This document shows, piece after piece, positions 27,358 through 37,283 of a stretch of DNA of 41,059 bases. Positions within the stretch are counted from its first letter, which is position 1. Every line of letters starts with the position of its first letter. The notes beneath the pieces were generated by a model. That model saw nothing but the letters and a program-made list of their open reading frames with translations, made no database searches and had not been told where the DNA came from. Source of the DNA: Gammaproteobacteria bacterium (GTDB lineage: Bacteria; Pseudomonadota; Gammaproteobacteria; S012-40); assembly GCA_029883265.1 (NCBI GenBank), contig JAOUJM010000017.1:1-41059 (forward strand). The letters run 5' to 3'. Both the position numbers and the translations under genes were made by a program.

Positions 27358-28805
27358 TATGCGCTTGTCCCACCCACGGTTAAACCATCAACTTTCAAAG
27401 TGGGCTGACCTACACCAACCGGAACACTTTGCCCATCTTTACCACATGTCCCGACACCCTTGTCCAAATTCATATCACTTCCAACCATGGATACCCGTGT
27501 TAAGACATCAGGACCATTACCAATTAAGGTAGCGCCACGCACCGGCTGGGTAATTTTTCCGTTTTCGATTAAATAAGCTTCGCTCGCACTGAATACAAAT
27601 TTTCCCGAAGTGATATCAACCTGGCCCCCACCAAAATTGGCGGCATAAATGCCTTTGTCTACCGATGCAATAATTTCTTCGGGATCATGTTCACCGGCAA
27701 GCATATAAGTGTTGGTCATGCGTGGTAGCGGTAAATGCGCATATGACTCTCGCCGACCATTACCGGTGGGCTTCATGCCCATTAAACGGGCATTGAGTTT
27801 GTCTTGCATATAATTTTTTAGAATGCCATTTTCAATAAGTGTGGTCACTTGCGTTGGCGTGCCTTCATCATCAATATTCAATGAGCCGCGACGACCACTT
27901 AACGTACCATCATCAACGACTGTGCAGATCGGTGAGGCAACTTTTTCACCTATGCGACCTGAAAATGCAGAGCTGCCTTTACGATTAAAATCACCTTCAA
28001 GACCATGACCAATCGCTTCGTGCAATAACACGCCTGGCCAACCGGAACCTAACACGACTTTCATATTTCCTGCGGGCGCATCTACGGCTTCCAAATTGAG
28101 CAAGGCCTGACGCACAGCTTCGCGAGCGTACTCCAAACCACGGTCTTGGTTGAGGAAAAAATCATATTCCGTACGACCACCGCCACCGGATGAACCTTGT
28201 TCGCGACGTCCATTTTGCTCCGCTACCACAGAAACACTTAAACGCACCAATGGCCGCACATCAGCTGCCAAGGTGCCATCGGCGGCAGCTACTAAAATCA
28301 CATCACGGCTTGAAGCCATACTGACCATGACTTGCTTTATTCGCGGGTCTTGCTTACGCGCTTCTACGTCTACTGACTCAAGCAAGGCAATTTTCTGTTC
28401 CTGGCTTAAACTACCCAAGGGATCGAGTGCTTGATAAAGTTGATGACCGGTTTGCATACCCGTCCAAGCTTGCACCGATTGGCTTTGTCCTTGACGCGCA
28501 ATTGCACGTACGGTTTGCGCCGATTTTTCCAATGCTGCAAGTGAAATGTCATCACTATAGGCAAAACCAGTTTTTTCGCCATTCACGGCGCGTACACCTA
28601 CACCCGACTCAATGCCGAAGCTACCGTCTTTAACTCTACCGTCTTCTAAAGACCAGGATTCATAGTGTGTATGTTGAAAGTATAAATCCGCATCATCCAC
28701 ACCCCCAGGTGACATAATCTTGGCTAGGGTTTGGTTCAAATCGGATTCTTGTAATCCAAACGGGTTTAGGAATGTCGCTTTGGCAATTTCTATCGTATCA
28801 CTCAT
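27357..28805 (-). CDS. tldD: Metalloprotease TldD
   Basis: A 482-residue zinc protease subunit, close to the 481 residues of E. coli TldD. The catalytic HEAIGH lies at residues 262-267 in [13 protein letters not shown]. Further matches are the [13 protein letters not shown] stretch near 205, PSRMTNTYM-like [20 protein letters not shown] near 355 and [16 protein letters not shown] near 440. Downstream pmbA is coupled by a one-base overlap; the nitrilase-like gene lies three bases upstream. This is the usual rng-yhdP-nit-tldD-pmbA order of gammaproteobacteria, except that no yjgA is found between or after tldD and pmbA. Confidence 0.97.
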   Translation of the reverse strand: MSDTIEIAKATFLNPFGLQESDLNQTLAKIMSPGGVDDADLYFQHTHYESWSLEDGRVKDGSFGIESGVGVRAVNGEKTGFAYSDDISLAALEKSAQTVRAIARQGQSQSVQAWTGMQTGHQLYQALDPLGSLSQEQKIALLESVDVEARKQDPRIKQVMVSMASSRDVILVAAADGTLAADVRPLVRLSVSVVAEQNGRREQGSSGGGGRTEYDFFLNQDRGLEYAREAVRQALLNLEAVDAPAGNMKVVLGSGWPGVLLHEAIGHGLEGDFNRKGSSAFSGRIGEKVASPICTVVDDGTLSGRRGSLNIDDEGTPTQVTTLIENGILKNYMQDKLNARLMGMKPTGNGRRESYAHLPLPRMTNTYMLAGEHDPEEIIASVDKGIYAANFGGGQVDITSGKFVFSASEAYLIENGKITQPVRGATLIGNGPDVLTRVSMVGSDMNLDKGVGTCGKDGQSVPVGVGQPTLKVDGLTVGGTSA

Positions 28806-28808
28806 AGG

Positions 28809-29618
28809 CTATAGTTTTCGGTGCTCCAACACGGGAAAGTTGCGGCGAATGCTTTTTAGGCGTTTGAGATCGAGCTCGGCAATAACAAATCCAGAACCTC
28901 GTTGTAGCCGATCCAACACGTTGCCCCACGGGTCGACAATCATGCTATCACCATGGGTTTCGCGTCCGCTTACATGGTAACCACCTTGGGCAGCGGCTAC
29001 CACAAACGATAAATTTTCTACCGCACGGGCACGTACAATAATTTCCCAATGAGCCCTACCGGTGATGGCTGTGAAGGCCGATGGCACAGCAAAAACTTCC
29101 ACACCCTGGTCATGCATTTGGCGAAATAATTCGGGAAAACGTAAATCATAACAAACAGCTACGCCCATTTTTCCGATTGGCGTATCGATCACCACGGTTT
29201 CAGAGCCGGGCTCAATCGCCGTTGATTCAGCGTAACTCTCCTCGGCATCAGGTACAGCTACGTCAAATAAATGAATCTTGTCATATCGAGCAACTTGTTT
29301 GCCCTTGTTATCAATAACCAAACAGGCCGCACGAACTTTATTCGGATCTTGGCATTTCATCGGCAATGTACCACCAACAATCCATACACCTAGTTTTTGT
29401 GATTTTTCTTTGAGAAAATCCTGAATTTTACCGCTGCCTTCGTCTTCCGCGAATTTTAGTTTTTCTTGTTCGGAAACCCCCATATGGGCAAAATTTTCAG
29501 GCAACACGACTAATTCAGCACCGGCATCCACTGCACGTGATATTAGTCGATCAGCCTCAATAAGATTTGCGCCTACATTAGGCCCTGAGGCCATTTGAAT
29601 CGCAGCAACCCGACTCAT
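28809..29618 (-). CDS. Carbon-nitrogen hydrolase (Nit1/YbeM-like amidase)
   Basis: A 269-residue nitrilase-superfamily enzyme. The Glu-Lys-Cys triad is E41 (VLPENFAHMG), K114 (RYDKIHLFDV) and C156 (AVCYDLRFPELFR). The Nit1/Nit2-like pattern suggests an omega-amidase or deaminated-glutathione amidase in the cytosol; the exact substrate is not shown. A strong ribosome site, AAGGAG, precedes the ATG. It is the usual neighbour of tldD and yhdP in this lineage. It ends three bases before tldD. Confidence 0.93.
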   Translation of the reverse strand: MSRVAAIQMASGPNVGANLIEADRLISRAVDAGAELVVLPENFAHMGVSEQEKLKFAEDEGSGKIQDFLKEKSQKLGVWIVGGTLPMKCQDPNKVRAACLVIDNKGKQVARYDKIHLFDVAVPDAEESYAESTAIEPGSETVVIDTPIGKMGVAVCYDLRFPELFRQMHDQGVEVFAVPSAFTAITGRAHWEIIVRARAVENLSFVVAAAQGGYHVSGRETHGDSMIVDPWGNVLDRLQRGSGFVIAELDLKRLKSIRRNFPVLEHRKL

Positions 29619-29697
29619 GCTTAACTCCTTGATAACTCCCTAAGAACTGGGTAGTTGTATGTTTAAAAATCTCAGATTGTTTTATAACACACTCAAA

Positions 29698-29718
29698 ACC
29701 AACAATGTTAAGGTTGGT
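29698..29718 (-). terminator. Possible weak hairpin at the end of yhdP
   Basis: ACCAAC (29698-29703) and GTTGGT (29713-29718) form a six-pair stem with a nine-base loop that spans the yhdP stop, followed on the minus strand by a short T run (TTTTG). It could weaken read-through between yhdP and the nitrilase gene, whose gap of 89 bases is the longest in this block. Marginal. Confidence 0.3.
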
Positions 29719-32700
29719 CAATAAATTCTTCCTCAACCTTACCCACACCGCGCTCAACTTTTTCTATGACCGGGTTATCCCACGGACCGGTGACGGTATA
29801 TTGTAAGGTGCTGAGATCATCAATCTGTTTCTGAAACAATGTTTTTAAAACCAACAAGGTTACACCCATGGTCGGTTCCACTGCCAAGACACCTAAGAGA
29901 GGCAAACTTTCTGCCACTTTAACATTTAGGTGAATAACTTGGTCATAGTCTTCTTTGGCCAATCCAACCCTACCTGCCATGTTGATTTTCATGGTAGGGC
30001 CATCGAGTAATAAATCACTGGTAAAGGCATCGCCATTACGGATATCAAAATCACCTTTGATTAAATCAAAGGTCATGCCTTTGGCGAATAAATCTCTAAA
30101 ATCCAAAAATATTCGTCTTGGCAATGCCGGTAAACTCAAAACGCTAAGCAAACGACTGGCACCAGGGTCAACAGCTAATAAACGTCCACCTTGAATCTTC
30201 ATGGAAATTTTTCCATCCAAACGCTCAAACGCAAAATCCGTTGGTTTACCATCCCAAGAAGCCTGAATATCAAAATCGGTAATGCCTTCGGCGAAGGTGC
30301 CTTCATAACCCCAATTGGTGAGCGACTTGCCCAAATCCTGACTATGCATTTTTATTTCAAATTTGGACTGTTGTTTTACATCATCGGCCAACCAATTTCC
30401 CGTGGCGTTGATTACTTCATTTTTTGACTGCATGATTAAACGCTGTAGATTGAGACCCACACCTGGACGTTGTTTCGCCACCAATTCTAAATGACCAAAT
30501 TTGCTATTGTTGTATTCGAATTCACCGGCGCTAATTCTCACTTCGGGAAGATCTCGGGGATCAAGATTTACACTCGACTCTTGAGTCGGATCGGTTTTAA
30601 TGACCAATCGCTCCATATCCATAGTTAAGGTTGAACTCTTCCACACCGATGGCACAAACATATCGCCTGTCAAATCTGGACCGCTGGTATGCACCGTCCA
30701 GCCTTGGCTAGAGCCTGATGCTTGAATATCAGTGTTTTTAAATTTTGAACCAAACACCTCCAAGTCTTGAACACTAACATCAAAAAATATTGAACTTCCA
30801 CCGCCACCGGTCGCGAGAAGTGGTGTTACTTCCGTGGTAGGAAACAACAAAGGATCCCATTGCGACCAGTAAAACTTGTCCAGCTTACCATTGAAACGAA
30901 AACCAAATTCAGTAGGAATGCTGCCCAGCGTGTTAAAACCGATTCCGCCTTTAACCAGTTCAAGCGAATCACCAACTTCATTAAGCTGAAATAATGCGTG
31001 GGTGTTGCCATATTTCAAATTTATCTTGCGCTCTAAACCGGCCAAGTCGACAGCTAAATCAAACTTGACGGCATCATCAATGGTTTTCAGCATTGGATAC
31101 GGTAACTCCACCGCCATGCCAATTAAATTTGAGCTTACATTTAAAACTGGGATCTGGGTTTCTTCGATGGATGAAATCGGAATATGGATATCTAAATTCA
31201 TATGGCTTTGCCCGCGCAAATAATCCGCCCAGTGAGGCGTTTCCAAAAACGTGGCAAACAAATAACGCATATCATCACCATCAACCACACCTTGATGCGA
31301 GATAACTAAGTCCCGCCCAAAAGCCGTATCAGCAGTGTCGATTCGGGCATTAAGCGCTTGCTTGCCCATGCGTCCAGTTAAACGCGATGACCAAATATTG
31401 GTTTCTGTAAAATTTAGAATGCCGTTGAGTTCGTAAATATCAAGACGCGCACCCGGTGCACTTAATCGGTTATTGCTAAACTCTATTTCACCATCGACTT
31501 TTGTTTCAGCGCCTTTACTCAAGGGAATAGACAAACCTAATTTCAAATGACTTTCACCACTTAAGTTGAATGGCTGCAAATGCCGCGCAAATACTTGCTC
31601 CAGCGGACTACGGTGCAAGTAGCGTAGTTTATCTTGTGTATTACCGGAAACTTCGCCGTCAATTTTTAGCAGCAGTGGCTGTACTTTTAAATCTTCGACA
31701 GCGACCACTACATTGCTCAGCCGATTTGAAAAAATATTACCCTGATTCGCAACAAACTCTAAATCATAGCCGCTATAGCGAAACTCACCATCGATGTTTT
31801 TAATGGTGGGCCAACCAGGCAGGTAATCTAAACTAACGTCTTTTATCCCCAGTTGTAGATTAAATTTCCCTGTGTTTTCGCGAAACGGAAACTCATTGGC
31901 CTGACCGTAAAAAACTGCGCCGCCTGAGACCACTTTGCCGCGCCGAATTGAACGCTGCATCCAACTTACTACATCCGTATTCATAATGCCGACGGGCATA
32001 TAAGCATAGACTTTGGATGCATCATCACTGGCTACTCGAAAAATCATATCAAGAAACGGAGGCTTACCCTGTGGGAAACGCATATTGAAGCGACCATCCA
32101 AGGTTAAATCGTCACTGAAAAGTTTTAAGTCATGGGCATCAACCACCCACTCCTGGTCCACTTTAACCCAGTTCACTTCACCGCTTAACTGAGTGAAATC
32201 GAAAGCTTGTGCAAATAACCAGGGATAGCGAAAAGTCCAGTCCCGCGAATAAAGAATCATATTGCCTGATGACTGCGTGAAATGCAGTGAACCTGAGACG
32301 TTTTTAAAACCCGGAATTTTACGCCAGGAAAACATATTAAGGCCCCGCATTTCAGTTTGTACGGTAAATTGTGGTTGATCAGAATGACGATAATTCACTT
32401 GTAGATTCATCGCCGAGCCATTGGGTTTGGCTTGTTCAAAAAAATCGGTTAATGTCTCCCCTCCAAGTTGTGAAATCACCAAAGCCCGGGACAGTTCAAC
32501 AAAGTTTATATACGACGCTTTTAATGTATAGCTGGAATTGCCTTTGTCATGCTCCATTACAACTCGCGTTTCAGGCCAATGATTTTTTCCATCACTTAAC
32601 ACCAATCGGTCCAGCAATAAACGCCAACCTTGCTTGGTGAAAAAAAACGCAAAATCAGTGCTCAACTCATCAACGACTAATAATCGCGCACGATCCAACG

Positions 32701-33610
32701 ATGCAATTTGACCATCATGAATTTTTATTTTTCCACTAACATTTTCCAGCTTGCCATTACGCCACTCACTCCACAAAGACAATACAGCGCTTCCATCGCT
32801 TAATTGAGCGCGCCCAACTTCATGTTTGGGCAATACGGTATGAATATTTATTCGATCCCCACTGAGAAATATTTTACCCGACCAAGCATTCGCCACTAGA
32901 ATATTGCCATCAAGATTCATTGCAAAATTAAGCTTCCGCCCAAACTCAGAGGGCAAATTTACAGAGCCCGTTAATTGGTGAACATCATCAGAATTTCGCA
33001 ACTCCAGGTTAACCTTGGAAAACTCCAAGTCCTTGCGATCAGTTTGGCGATCAGTCCAAATAATTTCACTGTCTTTTATCTGTACCAGCTCTCGACTCAA
33101 GAACCAATTACCCAGCACTTGGTCGTTACTTGGAGGCTCGGCTTGAACAGTTTGATCATTATTGTTTTTCGTTGGCGCACTATCGTTAGCCGCCATTCCT
33201 TCTACTGTGATGTGACCATCCTGATGACGCAATACTTTCATTCTCGCGCCTTCAACCGTCAAACTACCTGGCACAATTGTGCCTTGTTGCGCGGAAGCAA
33301 AAAGATTGATACCTATTTTTAATTTGGAGAATTTTGCGAATGATTGCTCAGTTTTTTCAGTAAAAAGCTCAACGTTATTGAGCACGAGCAAAGGCTCGAA
33401 ACCCTGCCATTCAGCATCCATATTTTCAATGGCAATTGTTTCACCGACAAACGCTTTTGCCCAGGTTTCAATATCATGAATATAGTCACCCGCAAAAGTC
33501 AACGCAATACGCACAACGCTTAAACTAACAGCAGCCAATACCAACGAGATAATAACCACATACCAAAGCGTGAACCAAGTGTAACGAATATGTTTTTTTA
33601 CTTCTGCCAC
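29708..33610 (-). CDS. yhdP: YhdP family AsmA-like lipid transport protein
   Basis: A 1300-residue inner-membrane anchored protein, near the 1266 residues of E. coli YhdP. One membrane segment (about residues 13-36, WFTLWYVVIISLVLAAVSLSVV) leads into a very long periplasmic beta-rich region, typical of the AsmA-like bridges (YhdP, TamB, YdbH) that carry phospholipids to the outer membrane. The AsmA-like C-terminal part includes GRVGLAKEDYDQVIHLNVKV and PLLGVLAVEPTMGV near 1220-1260. It starts at a GTG three bases after the rng stop, so expression is probably coupled to rng. There are no catalytic motifs, as expected. Confidence 0.95.
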   Translation of the reverse strand: MAEVKKHIRYTWFTLWYVVIISLVLAAVSLSVVRIALTFAGDYIHDIETWAKAFVGETIAIENMDAEWQGFEPLLVLNNVELFTEKTEQSFAKFSKLKIGINLFASAQQGTIVPGSLTVEGARMKVLRHQDGHITVEGMAANDSAPTKNNNDQTVQAEPPSNDQVLGNWFLSRELVQIKDSEIIWTDRQTDRKDLEFSKVNLELRNSDDVHQLTGSVNLPSEFGRKLNFAMNLDGNILVANAWSGKIFLSGDRINIHTVLPKHEVGRAQLSDGSAVLSLWSEWRNGKLENVSGKIKIHDGQIASLDRARLLVVDELSTDFAFFFTKQGWRLLLDRLVLSDGKNHWPETRVVMEHDKGNSSYTLKASYINFVELSRALVISQLGGETLTDFFEQAKPNGSAMNLQVNYRHSDQPQFTVQTEMRGLNMFSWRKIPGFKNVSGSLHFTQSSGNMILYSRDWTFRYPWLFAQAFDFTQLSGEVNWVKVDQEWVVDAHDLKLFSDDLTLDGRFNMRFPQGKPPFLDMIFRVASDDASKVYAYMPVGIMNTDVVSWMQRSIRRGKVVSGGAVFYGQANEFPFRENTGKFNLQLGIKDVSLDYLPGWPTIKNIDGEFRYSGYDLEFVANQGNIFSNRLSNVVVAVEDLKVQPLLLKIDGEVSGNTQDKLRYLHRSPLEQVFARHLQPFNLSGESHLKLGLSIPLSKGAETKVDGEIEFSNNRLSAPGARLDIYELNGILNFTETNIWSSRLTGRMGKQALNARIDTADTAFGRDLVISHQGVVDGDDMRYLFATFLETPHWADYLRGQSHMNLDIHIPISSIEETQIPVLNVSSNLIGMAVELPYPMLKTIDDAVKFDLAVDLAGLERKINLKYGNTHALFQLNEVGDSLELVKGGIGFNTLGSIPTEFGFRFNGKLDKFYWSQWDPLLFPTTEVTPLLATGGGGSSIFFDVSVQDLEVFGSKFKNTDIQASGSSQGWTVHTSGPDLTGDMFVPSVWKSSTLTMDMERLVIKTDPTQESSVNLDPRDLPEVRISAGEFEYNNSKFGHLELVAKQRPGVGLNLQRLIMQSKNEVINATGNWLADDVKQQSKFEIKMHSQDLGKSLTNWGYEGTFAEGITDFDIQASWDGKPTDFAFERLDGKISMKIQGGRLLAVDPGASRLLSVLSLPALPRRIFLDFRDLFAKGMTFDLIKGDFDIRNGDAFTSDLLLDGPTMKINMAGRVGLAKEDYDQVIHLNVKVAESLPLLGVLAVEPTMGVTLLVLKTLFQKQIDDLSTLQYTVTGPWDNPVIEKVERGVGKVEEEFIDQP

Positions 33611-33613
33611 GAT

Positions 33614-35086
33614 CTACATTAACACCACATCAAATAATTCTTGGGTATATTCTGTTTCCACTTGAAACTTGATCGGCTTCCCAATGAATGCTTCCAATTC
33701 CGCAACACTGGCAGATTCCTCATCCAACATAATATCAACCACAGTTTGTGCCGCTAGAACCAAAAACTGCTGCGCTTCAAACTGACGCGCTTCGCGTAAA
33801 AGTTCACGAAATATCTCATAACAAATCGTCTCTGGAGTTTTGACGGTACCTCGACCATGACACACCGGGCATGGCTCACACAATACATGCTCTAAACTTT
33901 CACGCGTACGCTTGCGTGTCATCTGCACTAAACCCAATGACGAAACTTCACTGATATTGGTTTTTGCATGATCTCTTTCCAAGCTTCTTTCCAGCGCACG
34001 TAACACTTGACGTTTATGCTCATCATCACCCATATCAATAAAATCGACAATAATTATTCCACCCAGATTACGCAAACGTAATTGCCGCGCAATCGCTTGA
34101 GTTGCTTCGAGATTGGTTTTAAAAATGGTTTCATCCAAATTACGGTGACCAACAAATGCACCCGTATTAACATCAATGGTTGTCATAGCTTCGGTTTGAT
34201 CAATCACCAAATGACCACCTGATTTTAATTGAACTTTTGACTGCAAGGCTTTTTGTATTTCATCTTCAACGGAATACAAATCAAAGATTGGACGTGGACC
34301 TGAATAATATTCAATTCCAGCTAAGCGTTCCGGAATAAATTTTTTTACAAACTTGGAAATTTTTTGAAAATGCTCTTTTGAATCAATGCGAATTTTCTCG
34401 ATATCTTTGCCAACCTTATCACGAATTGCACGCATGGATAGGGGTAGATCTTCATGCACCACTTGGCCTTTATGTTTGTTATGAATCCGCTCTTGAATAT
34501 CATTCCATACACGCTCAAGAAAAATCACATCGGCTTTTAGCTCAGCCTCACCCACACCTTCGGCTGCCGTTCGCAATATAAATCCACCTTGCGATACCTC
34601 AGAACGCAAAGACTCTACAATATCAATTAATCGTTGCCGTTCGGCGTCGCCTTCAATTTTTTGCGATACACCCACATGGTTGGTGTTTGGCATATAAACC
34701 AGAAATCTCGCTGGAATGGTGATAAAACTTGAAAGCCTGGCCCCTTTTGTACCTAACGGGTCTTTGACTACCTGTACTAAAAGTTCCTCACCGTCACGAA
34801 CAATTTCAGTGATCGGTGGCACATCGGTTTTTTCCTCGGCATTAGGAATAGGTGCATTATCCGATTGAATATCCGATGCATGTAAAAATGCGGCTCGTTC
34901 AAGACCAATATCAACAAATGCCGCCTGCATGCCTGGTAATACCCGACTGACCTTGCCTCGATAAATATTACCAACAATGCCTCGTTTACGACTACGCTCA
35001 ATAAATACTTCCTGCAACACCCCGTTTTCCAGCACCGCAACTCGCGTTTCCTGGGGGGTAATATTGATTAGCATTTCTTCGCTCAT
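33614..35086 (-). CDS. rng: Ribonuclease G
   Basis: An endoribonuclease that matures the 5' end of 16S rRNA and turns over mRNAs. The 490 residues match the 489 of E. coli RNase G. The start MSEEMLINITPQETRVAVLENG aligns with the E. coli N-terminus, so the first ATG with AAAGGAT upstream is right. The S1 domain holds GNIYRGKVSRVLPGMQAAFVDIG near residues 40-62. The catalytic Asp residues lie in TIDVNTGAFVG near 302 and IIIVDFIDMGDDEHK near 345. The zinc-link CEPCPVCHGRG lies near 405. It lacks the long C-terminal scaffold of RNase E. It follows maf by 22 bases. Confidence 0.97.
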   Translation of the reverse strand: MSEEMLINITPQETRVAVLENGVLQEVFIERSRKRGIVGNIYRGKVSRVLPGMQAAFVDIGLERAAFLHASDIQSDNAPIPNAEEKTDVPPITEIVRDGEELLVQVVKDPLGTKGARLSSFITIPARFLVYMPNTNHVGVSQKIEGDAERQRLIDIVESLRSEVSQGGFILRTAAEGVGEAELKADVIFLERVWNDIQERIHNKHKGQVVHEDLPLSMRAIRDKVGKDIEKIRIDSKEHFQKISKFVKKFIPERLAGIEYYSGPRPIFDLYSVEDEIQKALQSKVQLKSGGHLVIDQTEAMTTIDVNTGAFVGHRNLDETIFKTNLEATQAIARQLRLRNLGGIIIVDFIDMGDDEHKRQVLRALERSLERDHAKTNISEVSSLGLVQMTRKRTRESLEHVLCEPCPVCHGRGTVKTPETICYEIFRELLREARQFEAQQFLVLAAQTVVDIMLDEESASVAELEAFIGKPIKFQVETEYTQELFDVVLM

Positions 35087-35108
35087 GATCCTTTGATCCT
35101 ATGCGGCA

Positions 35109-35690
35109 TTAACTCGGCCACAATTTGATACCAAAACGATTTAAAAGTGCAGCGGTTTCTAATAGCGGTAAACCAACTATTCCACTATAACTTCCATTTA
35201 TTTTTTCGACAAACACACTGGCTTTTCCTTGGATCGCATATGCGCCGGCTTTATCCAGTGGTTCACCACTTGCCCAGTAAGCCTCTTGTTGCTGCCGTGA
35301 GATTGGCCCCATGTAAACTTCACTACTCACACAAACACTTTCCAATTGATCGTGCTGACTCACAACAACCGCTGATAAAACTTGGTGCACACTGCCCGCC
35401 AATACCTGCCACATGGCAAAAGCGTCTTGTTTATCTATTGGCTTGCCAAAAATCTTTTCACCCTGAACAACAAGGGTATCTGCAGCCAAAACAGGTTTAG
35501 CTGATGCGACTTGCGCTAGGGCTATTTCTGCTTTCATACGCGCCAAGCGCATCACAGCTTGCTCGGCAGTTTCACCTTCGCATAAGCTTTCATCACAATC
35601 CACTGCCATGGCATGAAAGTTATAGCCTAGTTGGCTTAACATTTCCCGTCGTCGAGGAGAAGCAGAAGCTAGATAAAAATCAAATCCCAT
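35109..35690 (-). CDS. Maf-family nucleoside triphosphate pyrophosphatase
   Basis: A 193-residue Maf/YhdE-type house-cleaning pyrophosphatase (dTTP/UTP type). Landmarks are FYLASASPRRREML at the N-terminus, VLAADTLVVQGEKIFGKP near 75 with the metal Asp, the YAIQGKASVFVEKINGSYSGIVGLPLLET block near 150-178. I start at the ATG at 35690 because AAGGA lies six bases ahead and the family starts there; an ATG seven codons earlier lacks this. It sits in the usual maf-rng order, but the mreBCD genes that normally precede maf are absent and rlmH lies there instead, after a 71-base gap. Confidence 0.94.
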   Translation of the reverse strand: MGFDFYLASASPRRREMLSQLGYNFHAMAVDCDESLCEGETAEQAVMRLARMKAEIALAQVASAKPVLAADTLVVQGEKIFGKPIDKQDAFAMWQVLAGSVHQVLSAVVVSQHDQLESVCVSSEVYMGPISRQQQEAYWASGEPLDKAGAYAIQGKASVFVEKINGSYSGIVGLPLLETAALLNRFGIKLWPS

Positions 35691-35761
35691 GGTTTTCCTT
35701 AGGGTGATCATTTTGCAGCAGTTAATATACCAATAATTGCACGATTACTGATAGCAAGCAC

Positions 35762-36232
35762 TCAAGCTCGATGATATGGGTGTCCTTGTAAAATACTCCA
35801 AGCTCGATAAAGCTGTTCTGCAAGCATCACTCGAACCAGGCTGTGAGGAAAGGTCATGGCGGATAATGACCAACGCTGATCACATTGTTGTAAAAACGTA
35901 GAAGACATGCCGTCAGGACCGCCGATATAAAACACAACTGACTCTCCAAGACGCTGCCATTGCTTCATTTCATTAGCTAACTGTTCGGTGGAAAGCGGCT
36001 TACCACTAACATCCAGCGCAATCTTGTGACAAGTAGCCGGACTCGCTGCCAACATTTTTTCACATTCAACACTTTGGTTCTGACTTACACTAATACTTCG
36101 GCCGCGCTTTGCTAAAGGGATTTCAATTAATTGTAGACGGCAGTCGCCACTGAAACGTTTAACATATTCATCAGCCCCTACTTGCACCCATTGCGGCATC
36201 TTGCTGCCAACAGCAATCAAAAAGAGTTTCAT
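35762..36232 (-). CDS. rlmH: 23S rRNA (pseudouridine1915-N3)-methyltransferase RlmH
   Basis: A 156-residue SPOUT methyltransferase that methylates pseudouridine 1915 in helix 69 of 23S rRNA. It begins MKLFLIAVGSKMPQWV, has the SAM-binding knot FYIGGPDGMSSTF near 102-114 and ends in SAMTFPHSLVRVMLAEQLYRAWSILQGHPYHR, all typical. The length equals E. coli RlmH (155). It starts 6 bases after rsfS. In E. coli mrdA and mrdB follow this gene; here maf follows. Confidence 0.97.
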   Translation of the reverse strand: MKLFLIAVGSKMPQWVQVGADEYVKRFSGDCRLQLIEIPLAKRGRSISVSQNQSVECEKMLAASPATCHKIALDVSGKPLSTEQLANEMKQWQRLGESVVFYIGGPDGMSSTFLQQCDQRWSLSAMTFPHSLVRVMLAEQLYRAWSILQGHPYHRA

Positions 36233-36238
36233 TTTGAC

Positions 36239-36616
36239 TTAGCCGTGACCTGCACGCGCCAAGTCTTCATCTTCGAACGCTGATTCGCCTGCCATTGGTG
36301 TACTCCACAAACGTTCTAATTGATAATAGTCACGAACCGCTTGCTGCATGATATGCACGACAAGTTCACCCAAATCCACCAATACCCATTCCGCTTGCTT
36401 ATCAGCTTCACTGCCAAGCGGTGTGACACCGGCTTGTTTGACTTTTTCTTCCAAGTGTTGCGCCATGCTTTGAACCTGGCGACTGGAACTACCCGTAGCA
36501 ACCACCATTAAGTCGGTGACGTTAGATAAACCCCGCACATCGATAACACGAATATCCTTTGCTTTTAAATCATCCAAGGCATCCACCACTAAGTCTTTTA
36601 ATTGCTCTAACTGCAT
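36239..36616 (-). CDS. rsfS: Ribosomal silencing factor RsfS
   Basis: A 125-residue protein that binds uL14 on the large subunit and blocks subunit joining in starvation. The DUF143 signatures are present: DDLKAKDIRVIDVRGLSNVTDLMVVATGSSSRQVQ (seen as successive blocks near residues 15-48), WVLVDLGELVVHIM near 83-96 and YQLERLW near 103. An acidic tail follows. A good ribosome site (AGGAAAG) precedes the ATG. nadD lies 10 bases upstream and rlmH follows at 6 bases, the standard order. Confidence 0.97.
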   Translation of the reverse strand: MQLEQLKDLVVDALDDLKAKDIRVIDVRGLSNVTDLMVVATGSSSRQVQSMAQHLEEKVKQAGVTPLGSEADKQAEWVLVDLGELVVHIMQQAVRDYYQLERLWSTPMAGESAFEDEDLARAGHG

Positions 36617-36626
36617 ATTTTCTTTC

Positions 36627-37259
36627 CTAACAATACAATTTTTCCGATTCTATGATTTGTAAAACACTTTGCGGCAATAGGAACCGCACACTTTTATGTT
36701 GTTTGATTTGTTGTCGAATTTTTGAAGCTTCTATGCCTAATTGGGTTACCGGCCAAACCATAATTTGCCCTTGGGCTTCTTGGCGAAGCAAGCGTGGGTC
36801 CTGAATTATACGAGCGTGCAGGCGCCGCCCCATATCACTCGCTTCATCCGAGCCCCAACCAGGCCGCGATGCTACGATTATATTCGCCAACTCTGGAATT
36901 TGTTCCCACTGATGCCAGGTATCCAAGTTTTGAAAACTATCTGAACCTACAATTAAATTTAAGCTGGTTTTAGCATAATAGTGGCGTAGCTCACGCAGAG
37001 TATCGACGGTATAAGAAGGCCCACTACGGTTTAGTTCTCGCGCATCACATTCAAATCCTTCGACAGACTCAATCGCTCTCCGCAAAAGTTTTAAGCGTTG
37101 TGGCGCAGAAACTTCAGGCTGTTCGCGATGCGGCGGTCGGGCGCAAGGCACAAATAACACCTTATCCAGTCCCAAATCTTGATAGACATCTAATGCGATC
37201 CGCAAGTGACCATTATGAATGGGGTTAAACGTACCACCAAACACGCCTAACGCTTGCAA
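36627..37259 (-). CDS. nadD: Nicotinate-nucleotide adenylyltransferase
   Basis: Adenylates nicotinate mononucleotide to deamido-NAD in NAD synthesis. The 210-residue protein shows the nucleotidyltransferase start GVFGGTFNPIHNGHLRIA with the HxGH motif (H17-N-G-H20), FVPCARPPHR near 36, SYTVDTLRELR near 85, LIVGSDSFQNLDTWHQW near 102 and, in place of the usual ISSTxIR, IEASKIRQQI near 176. Loss of the two Ser residues in that motif occurs in some homologues. It follows proA by 24 bases. Confidence 0.95.
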   Translation of the reverse strand: MQALGVFGGTFNPIHNGHLRIALDVYQDLGLDKVLFVPCARPPHREQPEVSAPQRLKLLRRAIESVEGFECDARELNRSGPSYTVDTLRELRHYYAKTSLNLIVGSDSFQNLDTWHQWEQIPELANIIVASRPGWGSDEASDMGRRLHARIIQDPRLLRQEAQGQIMVWPVTQLGIEASKIRQQIKQHKSVRFLLPQSVLQIIESEKLYC

Positions 37260-37283
37260 ATGCGACCACCTAGCAAATAACTA

